Notes under the pieces: generated by a model
Told to the model about the DNA's origin: nothing
The model's database searches: none
Seen by the model: the letters and a program-made list of their open reading frames with translations, nothing else
Made by a program: the position numbers and the translations under genes
Part shown: one piece after another, positions 43,404 to 48,421 of the stretch
How the letters are laid out: every line of letters begins with the position of its first letter
How positions within the stretch are numbered: position 1 is the stretch's first letter
NCBI RefSeq assembly: GCF_027489515.1
Contig: NZ_JAIXZS010000064.1
Coordinates: 1 to 48,421, forward strand
Length of the DNA stretch: 48,421 nt
Direction: 5' to 3'
From: Novosphingobium sp.
GTDB lineage: Bacteria; Pseudomonadota; Alphaproteobacteria; Sphingomonadales; Sphingomonadaceae

Positions 43404-44600
43404 ATGGCCCAATTCTCCGCAGCCGATCCCGTCGTGATCCTCTCCTTCGCCCGCACCCCGATGGGCGCCATGCAGGGCTCGCTCGCCGATGTTCCCGCAA
43501 CCCAGCTCGGCGCCACCGCCGTGAAGGCCGCGGTCGAGCGCGCCGGGATTGCCGCTGAGAAGGTCGAGCGCATCTACATGGGCTGCGTGCTCCCCGCCGG
43601 GCTGGGCCAGGCCCCTGCGCGGCAGGCCGCGATCCATGCCGGCCTGCCGACCTCGGTGCAGGCGACCACCGTCAACAAGGTCTGCGGCTCGGGCATGCAG
43701 GCCATGATTATGGGCGCCGAGGCGCTCGCCTCGGGCAGCATCGACATGGTCGTCGCGGGCGGCATGGAAAGCATGACGAACGCACCCTATCTGCTCAAGA
43801 AGCACCGCTCGGGCGCGCGCATCGGCCACGATACCGCTTACGATCACATGTTCCTCGATGGCCTCGAAGACGCTTACGAGCCCGGCCGTGCCATGGGCAC
43901 CTTCGCGCAGGACACCGCCAACGAATACCAGCTGACCCGCGAGCAGCAGGATGCCTACGCCATCGAATCGCTCCGCCGCGCGCAGGCCGCGATCGCCGAG
44001 GGCGCCTTCACCGCAGAGATCGCGCCGGTAAAGGTTGTCAGCCGCAACGGCGAAACCGTGGTCGATACCGATGAGGCCCCGGGCAAGGGCAAGCCGGACA
44101 AGATCCCGGCCCTCAAGCCGGCCTTCTCCAAGGACGGCACGATCACCGCCGCCACCTCGTCCTCGATCTCCGACGGCGCCGCCGCGCTGGTCCTCACTCG
44201 GACAAGCGTCGCCGCCGCCGATGGCCTCACCCCCGTTGCCCGCGTCGTTGCCATGGCCGCGCATGCGCAGGCGCCGAAGGACTTCACCACCGCTCCCGTC
44301 GGCGCGATCACCAAGCTGCTCGACCGCGCCGGGTGGAGCGTGGCCGATGTCGACCTCTTCGAAGTCAACGAAGCCTTCGCCTGCGTCGCGATGTTCGCGA
44401 TGCACGATCTCGGCATCCCCCATGAAAAGATCAACGTCCACGGCGGCGCCACTGCGCTCGGCCACCCCATCGGCGCCTCGGGCGCGCGCATCGTCACCAC
44501 GCTGATCGGGGCGCTCCAGCGTCACGGCAAGAAGCGGGGCGTCGCCAGCCTGTGCATCGGCGGCGGCGAGGCCACCGCGGTCGCCATCGAACTGGTCTAA
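43404..44600 (+). CDS. Acetyl-CoA C-acetyltransferase (thiolase)
   Basis: The 398-residue thiolase condenses or cleaves acetoacetyl-CoA, acting in polyhydroxybutyrate synthesis, ketogenesis or fatty-acid breakdown. The acyl-carrying Cys94 lies in NKVCGSGMQAM, the second-site His in HGGATALGHPIGASGARI, and the C-terminal Cys in LCIGGGEATAVAIE. AGGAA lies 9 bases before the ATG at 43404; upstream in-frame codons lack homology. No phaB or phaC is adjacent, so the pathway is uncertain. A strong hairpin ends the gene. Confidence 0.94.
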   Translation: MAQFSAADPVVILSFARTPMGAMQGSLADVPATQLGATAVKAAVERAGIAAEKVERIYMGCVLPAGLGQAPARQAAIHAGLPTSVQATTVNKVCGSGMQAMIMGAEALASGSIDMVVAGGMESMTNAPYLLKKHRSGARIGHDTAYDHMFLDGLEDAYEPGRAMGTFAQDTANEYQLTREQQDAYAIESLRRAQAAIAEGAFTAEIAPVKVVSRNGETVVDTDEAPGKGKPDKIPALKPAFSKDGTITAATSSSISDGAAALVLTRTSVAAADGLTPVARVVAMAAHAQAPKDFTTAPVGAITKLLDRAGWSVADVDLFEVNEAFACVAMFAMHDLGIPHEKINVHGGATALGHPIGASGARIVTTLIGALQRHGKKRGVASLCIGGGEATAVAIELV

Positions 44601-44612
44601 GCAAGAATCCCG

Positions 44613-44636
44613 AGGGGCCTGCTTCGGCGGGCCCCT
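44613..44636. terminator. UUCG-capped hairpin between convergent genes
   Basis: AGGGGCCTGC pairs with GCGGGCCCCT (one U-G pair) around a TTCG tetraloop closed by C-G, a very stable type. It lies between the thiolase and the convergent SH3 gene and overlaps the latter's stop codon, so it probably ends both transcripts. Confidence 0.75.
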
Positions 44637-45126
44637 ATTCGGCGCCCCAGACGGCAGCCTTGGCCACGAACCCGCGCCGACCATCGATATCGAACTTGCA
44701 CCAGGCCGGGCCGCACTCGCCCAGCTTGCCCGTCACGCCCGGCTCGGCGCGCCAGAGCAGGCGGCCGCTGCCATCGGAATTTTCGCGGATCTCGGCAATC
44801 GCGCCTTTCACTGTCGCCGTGCGATTGCGCGTCAGGAACTGCGCCAGCATCCATCCGCGCGCGCCATCGATATCCTCGACCAGTCGCCATCCGCCGATCA
44901 TGCGCAGCACCTTCAGTGGCAGCCCCGCGCGCACATAGACCCAGCTGATGCGATATTCGCGCCCCGGCCCGACGCGCAGATTGGCAGGCTGGTCGCGCAG
45001 CGAGGCCCAGTAGGGGCCATTTTCGCCGTCCGCCGCGCGCAAGGGCGCCGCCATCGTCAGGCCCAGTACGAACAGGCCCAGCACAAGCAAGAATGCAAAC
45101 CGGGGTCCGCCACGCCTCACGATCAA
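44635..45126 (-). CDS. Exported protein with two SH3-like domains
   Basis: The 163-residue protein has a signal peptide (basic start, hydrophobic 12-30, AAPLRAADG). The rest fits bacterial SH3-like domains: PANLRVGPGREYRISWVYVRAGLPLKVLRMIGGWRLVEDIDGARGWMLAQFL and a second similar unit ending FDIDGRRGFVAKAAVWG. Such domains commonly bind cell wall peptides. The first codon is TTG (45126) with GGAGG 4 bases upstream; a GTG at 45120 is the alternative. It shares a hairpin end with the thiolase. Confidence 0.85.
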   Translation of the reverse strand: MIVRRGGPRFAFLLVLGLFVLGLTMAAPLRAADGENGPYWASLRDQPANLRVGPGREYRISWVYVRAGLPLKVLRMIGGWRLVEDIDGARGWMLAQFLTRNRTATVKGAIAEIRENSDGSGRLLWRAEPGVTGKLGECGPAWCKFDIDGRRGFVAKAAVWGAE

Positions 45127-45225
45127 CTATCCTCCATGCTCGCCGCCCCTCCCGCGATACAGCATTCGCGGCTTCGGGCAACCGGATGCTTGACCGCAGG
45201 GCGCGAGGCGGCATAGCGATACGCC

Positions 45226-46260
45226 ATGTCCGCAACCTCCTCTTCGCCCAGCACCGCTTACCGGCCCACCCGCCGGATCGAAGGCCGCCCCCGCGTCTTC
45301 GTCACCCGCCGCCTGCTGCCCGAAACCGAGGCGCGGATGGCCGAACTCTTTGACGTCACGCTCAATCCCGATGACCGCCCGCTTACGCAGGACGAGATCC
45401 GCGCCGCGATGCAGACGGCGCACGTTCTCGTCCCCACCGTCACCGACCGCATCGATGCCGAACTCATCGCCGCTGCCGGCCCGCAACTCGGTCTCATCGC
45501 CAGCTTCGGCGCCGGCACCGATCATATCGACCTCGCCGCCGCCCGCGCGCGCAAGATCCTCGTCACCAACACCCCCGGCGTGTTCACCGATGATACGGCG
45601 GACATGACGATGGGCCTCATCATCGCGGTCTCGCGCCGCCTCGCCGAAGGCGGCCGCGTGATCCGTTCGGGCGATTGGGCCGGCTGGGCGCCATCCACAC
45701 TGCTGGGCCACCGCATATCAGGCAAGCGCCTCGGCATCATCGGCATGGGGCGCATCGGCCAGGCCGTCGCCCACCGCGCGCGCGCCTTCGGGCTCGAGGT
45801 CGTCTACCACAACCGCCAGCGCCTCCCCGAAGCGTTCGAGCGCATGGTCGGCGCGCGCTACGAACCCGATATCGATGCGCTGGTGCGCGAGGCGGATATC
45901 GTCACCCTCCACTGCCCCTCCACGCCTGAGACGCACTTCCTAATGGACGCGCGACGCATCGCGCTGATGAAGCCCGATGCCTACCTGGTGAACACCGCGC
46001 GCGGCGACGTGGTCGACGAGAACGCGCTGATCGAGGCGCTGCAGGAAGGCCGCATCGGCGGCGCCGGGCTCGATGTCTTCCTGCACGAGCCGAAGATCGA
46101 TCCGCGCCTGCTCGCGCTGAGCAACGTTTCGCTGCTGCCGCACATGGGCAGCGCCACGTTCGAGGGGCGCACCGCCTCCGGCGACAAGATCATTGCCAAC
46201 ATCCGCTTTTGGGCTGATGGCCACCGCCCGCCCGATCAGGTACTCGAAGGCTGGGCATAG
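45226..46260 (+). CDS. D-2-hydroxyacid dehydrogenase (glyoxylate/hydroxypyruvate reductase type)
   Basis: The 344-residue NAD(P)-dependent enzyme reduces 2-oxoacids, probably glyoxylate or hydroxypyruvate. It has the substrate-domain ASFGAGTDHIDLAAA, the Rossmann motif LGIIGMGRIGQAVA, NTARGDVVDENAL with the catalytic Arg, the Glu in VFLHEPKIDP, and the His in LPHMGSATFEGR. The first 20 residues are a polar extension. It is divergent from the SH3 gene; the ammonium transporter follows after 32 bases. Confidence 0.9.
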   Translation: MSATSSSPSTAYRPTRRIEGRPRVFVTRRLLPETEARMAELFDVTLNPDDRPLTQDEIRAAMQTAHVLVPTVTDRIDAELIAAAGPQLGLIASFGAGTDHIDLAAARARKILVTNTPGVFTDDTADMTMGLIIAVSRRLAEGGRVIRSGDWAGWAPSTLLGHRISGKRLGIIGMGRIGQAVAHRARAFGLEVVYHNRQRLPEAFERMVGARYEPDIDALVREADIVTLHCPSTPETHFLMDARRIALMKPDAYLVNTARGDVVDENALIEALQEGRIGGAGLDVFLHEPKIDPRLLALSNVSLLPHMGSATFEGRTASGDKIIANIRFWADGHRPPDQVLEGWA

Positions 46261-46292
46261 AACACAACGGGCCGCGTGGGGGAGACAAGCCA

Positions 46293-47600
46293 ATGAAGAA
46301 AATCATCGCAGCGGCGCTTGCCGTCTGCGTCCTTGCGCTGCCCGCGCTTGGCCATGCCCAGCCTGTCGAAGCGCTCGATGCGGCCGACAGCGGCGATACC
46401 GCCTGGGTCCTCGCCTCCTGCGGGCTCGTCTTCCTGATGACGCTCCCCGGGCTTACGCTGTTTTATGGCGGCCTCGTCCGCGCCAAGGGCTTCCTTGCCG
46501 TCGCGATCCAGATCGGCGCCATCGCCGCGATCACATCGCTACTGTGGATCGTGGTCGGCTACACGCTGGCCTTCGGTCCCGTGTCGAACGGCTGGCTCGG
46601 CGGCGGTTCGGCCTGGATGCTCACCCAGCTCGGCAATGTGCGCGAAGGCACGCTCGTGCCCGAAAGCGCCTACGCGCTGTTCCAGATGATGTTCGCCGCG
46701 ATCACCCCCGCCCTCATGGTCGGCGCATGGGTGGACCGCGCCCGCTTCGGCTGGGTCGTCGCCTTCTCCGCACTGTGGAGCCTCATCGTCTACGCCCCGG
46801 CTGCCCACTGGATCTGGGGCGGCGGCTGGCTGGCAAGCCGCCTCGGTACGATGGATTTCGCAGGCGGCATCGTCGTTCACACCACCGCGGGCGTCTCCGC
46901 GCTCGTCGCCGCGCTGCTGCTCGGCAAGCGCACCGGCTTTCCGCGCACACAGATGCTCCCGCATTCGCCCGCGCTTACCATGATCGGCGCGGCCATGCTG
47001 TGGGTCGGCTGGTTCGGCTTCAACGGCGGCTCGGCGCTCACCGCCACGGACGATGCAGCCTCCGCCATCATCAACACCCACGCCGCCGCCTGCGCCGCCG
47101 CGCTCGCGTGGCTCGCCATCGAAAAGATCAGCATCGGCAAGCCAACCTCGGTGGGCTTCGCGACCGGCGCCATCGCGGGCCTCGCCACGGTGACACCCGC
47201 CGCCGGCTTCATCGCGCCGGGCGCCGCGATCCTCTTCGGCATCGCCGCCGCGCTGGTCTGCTATCCGATGATCCTGCTGGTCAAGCGCCGCCTCGAAATC
47301 GACGATTCACTCGATGTCTTTGCCGTCCACGGCATGGGCGGGATTGTCGGCTCGCTGCTCCTCGCCGTGTTCCTCGAACCCGCTCTCGGCGGTGTCGGCT
47401 ACAACGAAGGCATGGGCCTCATCCGCCAGCTCTTCGCGCAAGCCGCCGGTGTCGGCGTGGTCGCCGGCTGGAGCGCGCTCGGCACCGTGATCTGCGCCCT
47501 CGCCGTCGCCATGGTCATCCCGATGCGCGTGACCGAGGACGAGGAACGCGAAGGCCTCGACCTCACCAGCCACGGCGAACGCGCCTGGGAGTTCGAGTAA
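46293..47600 (+). CDS. amt: Ammonium transporter
   Basis: Amt forms a trimeric channel that takes up ammonium. The 435-residue protein has a signal peptide, about eleven membrane helices, FYGGLVRAKGFL, the twin pore His in VVHTTAGVSALVAA and VHGMGGIVGS, and WVGWFGFNGGSA. The C-terminal tail that responds to GlnK is present but short. No glnK gene adjoins it, which is less usual. A SnoaL-like gene starts 1 base after the stop. Confidence 0.93.
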   Translation: MKKIIAAALAVCVLALPALGHAQPVEALDAADSGDTAWVLASCGLVFLMTLPGLTLFYGGLVRAKGFLAVAIQIGAIAAITSLLWIVVGYTLAFGPVSNGWLGGGSAWMLTQLGNVREGTLVPESAYALFQMMFAAITPALMVGAWVDRARFGWVVAFSALWSLIVYAPAAHWIWGGGWLASRLGTMDFAGGIVVHTTAGVSALVAALLLGKRTGFPRTQMLPHSPALTMIGAAMLWVGWFGFNGGSALTATDDAASAIINTHAAACAAALAWLAIEKISIGKPTSVGFATGAIAGLATVTPAAGFIAPGAAILFGIAAALVCYPMILLVKRRLEIDDSLDVFAVHGMGGIVGSLLLAVFLEPALGGVGYNEGMGLIRQLFAQAAGVGVVAGWSALGTVICALAVAMVIPMRVTEDEEREGLDLTSHGERAWEFE

Positions 47601-47601
47601 G

Positions 47602-48027
47602 GTGAGCTGCCGCAAAGCCCGCCTGACGGCCTTCATCGAGGCCGTCTGGAACCGGGGCGAAGCCACATCCGTGATCGACTATCTCGCTCCGGCCTACACC
47701 ATTCACCACGATCCCGGCGATCCGTGGGAAGGCCGCACGCTCGACCCTCCCGGTTTTGCCGAGCGCCTGATCCAGTCCCGCGCGCCTTTTCCCGATCAGC
47801 GCTTCACCGTGCTGCGCATGGCCGAAGATACGGATGCGGTGATCATGACGTGGACGTGGGAAGCCACGCATCTCAGCGATTTCCCCGGCTTCCCCGCCAG
47901 CGGCAAGGTGATCCGCATGTCGGGCGCCACGGCATACGGCTTCGACAGTGATGACCGACTCACCGGCCACTGGCAGATCGCCGACCGCCTTGGCGTGTTT
48001 CAGCAATTGCAGGCGAACAGAGGCTAG
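47602..48027 (+). CDS. SnoaL-like / ester cyclase family protein
   Basis: The 141-residue protein has the NTF2-like SnoaL fold: an N-terminal helix with VWNRGEATSVIDYLAPAYTIHHDP, GFAERLIQSRAPFPDQRFTVLRM and VIMTWTWEATHL. Members include polyketide cyclases and many proteins of unknown role. It begins at a GTG 1 base after amt, with no separate ribosome site, so it is probably translationally coupled to amt. No function in ammonium uptake is known for the family. Confidence 0.8.
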   Translation: MSCRKARLTAFIEAVWNRGEATSVIDYLAPAYTIHHDPGDPWEGRTLDPPGFAERLIQSRAPFPDQRFTVLRMAEDTDAVIMTWTWEATHLSDFPGFPASGKVIRMSGATAYGFDSDDRLTGHWQIADRLGVFQQLQANRG

Positions 48028-48054
48028 GAGAAAGGGAGAATCCCATCCTCTCAT

Positions 48055-48104
48055 CCTTCCCAATTTTATGGGGAGAAGGCCCGCCACAACGCGGGTCGGC
48101 GGGG
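48055..48104. repeat. Extragenic repeat, family B, copy 3
   Basis: CCTTCCCAATTTTATGGGGAG followed by the CCCGCCACAACGCGGG hairpin and TCGGCGGGG has the same double-hairpin layout as 6091-6152. Confidence 0.75.
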
Positions 48105-48128
48105 TAACACCCTAGCACCTTCTTCTCG

Positions 48129-48160
48129 TCGCCCCGGACTTGATCCGGGGGCCCGCTTCC
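48129..48160. repeat. Extragenic repeat, family A, copy 3
   Basis: CGCCCCGGACTTGATCCGGG followed by GGCCCGCTTC matches the copies at 11971 and 42415. Confidence 0.85.
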
Positions 48161-48305
48161 TTGAATTGATCACAGCGGAGAAACGGGTGCCTGCGCCACA
48201 GCGTCAGCACACCCGAACAATCAACAGTGCCAGCTTCCGACCTTGCGACGACCACAGCCTGCTTTGCGGAGACGACCACACAGCAGTCAAAAAGCACATT
48301 GCTTA

Positions 48306-48421
48306 GGCTCAGGACCTATTAAAATGCTTGCGTAGCGTGCGATCAGTTGATTCAATGACGGCGCTGAGGAGGCGTTGTCATGAGCGATTTGATCTGGTTG
48401 TCAGAGGCGCAGATGCGCCGG
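48306..48421 (+). mobile_element. Left end of an IS5-family insertion sequence (truncated by window edge)
   Basis: The transposase N-terminus at 48380 identifies the family. DNA upstream (GGCTCAGGACCTATT from 48307) probably is the left inverted repeat, next to a TTAG at 48303-48306 that fits the YTAR target preference of this group. The right end is outside the window, so the boundary is provisional. Confidence 0.55.
48380..48421 (+). CDS. IS5-family transposase, N-terminal fragment
   Basis: The first 14 codons, MSDLIWLSEAQMRR, match the start typical of IS5-family (IS427 group) transposases (MSDL-W-L-[ST]-x-x-QM). GAGGAGG lies 7 bases before the ATG. The rest lies beyond the window. With so few residues the family call is good but not certain. 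Confidence 0.7.
   Translation, partial: MSDLIWLSEAQMRR

Larger units (their letters stand above)
48028..48379. other. Non-coding right-end region before the IS transposase
   Basis: This 352-base gap holds a family B repeat (48055-48104), a family A repeat (48129-48160), about 145 bases with nothing recognised, and the left end of an IS5-type element from about 48306. Confidence 0.6.

Noticed and set aside
48112..48297. A 61-codon minus-strand ORF near the right end
   Set aside because: It runs through the family A repeat, has no ribosome site of note and no recognisable feature.

Overview
The window is a high-GC chromosomal segment from an alphaproteobacterium, most likely order Sphingomonadales (Novosphingobium, Sphingomonas or Erythrobacter-type). 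The evidence is the full-length NuoA-N operon followed by birA-coaX-rnj-DUF1467, the phoR-pstSCAB-phoU-phoB order, the long PstC and PstA forms, and the extragenic palindromes common in that group. The placement is an inference from gene content and protein style; no database search was possible. Almost everything is coding, and the genes look intact apart from the two cut by the window edges (ilvB at the left, an IS5-type transposase at the right).

Layout. Positions 1-1914 carry the end of ilvB, then ilvN and ilvC (branched-chain amino acid synthesis). Positions 2046-4219 carry an I78-type protease inhibitor, a YceI protein and a convergent epoxide hydrolase. Positions 4279-6083 carry leuA behind a short Leu-rich leader peptide and RNA hairpins. 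Positions 6084-6406 are a non-coding block of palindromic repeats. Positions 6407-11757 hold an amidohydrolase, a nitronate monooxygenase and four minus-strand genes (AHH nuclease-like, unknown, flavodoxin-like, unknown exported protein). Positions 12019-14413 hold recJ, two tRNA-Glu genes and a small membrane protein. Positions 14593-21901 are the phosphate regulon, with a textbook PHO box over the phoR stop codon. An RTX-type calcium-binding protein follows at 21998-22951.

Positions 22961-42188 are one long minus-strand block read nuoA to nuoN, then birA, coaX, rnj and a DUF1467 gene. Most junctions overlap by 1-4 bases, so translation is probably coupled throughout. Three genes that are not complex I subunits sit inside it: an NTF2/SnoaL-like protein (nuoD/nuoE), a 58-residue membrane protein (nuoE/nuoF), and a 214-residue protein with uracil-DNA-glycosylase-like motifs (nuoF/nuoG). 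The last is about 50% GC against about 73% in the adjacent nuoF and looks acquired, yet it is spliced in with overlaps on both sides. It is the most unusual thing in the window.

Positions 42535-48027 hold a prepilin peptidase, a thiolase, an SH3-domain protein, a 2-hydroxyacid dehydrogenase, an ammonium transporter and a SnoaL-like protein. The right end has two repeat copies and the left end of an IS5-family element.

No CRISPR array, prophage or classical defence locus was seen. The main leads are the nuo-embedded gene, the leuA leader, and two hairpins that could hide ribosome binding sites.
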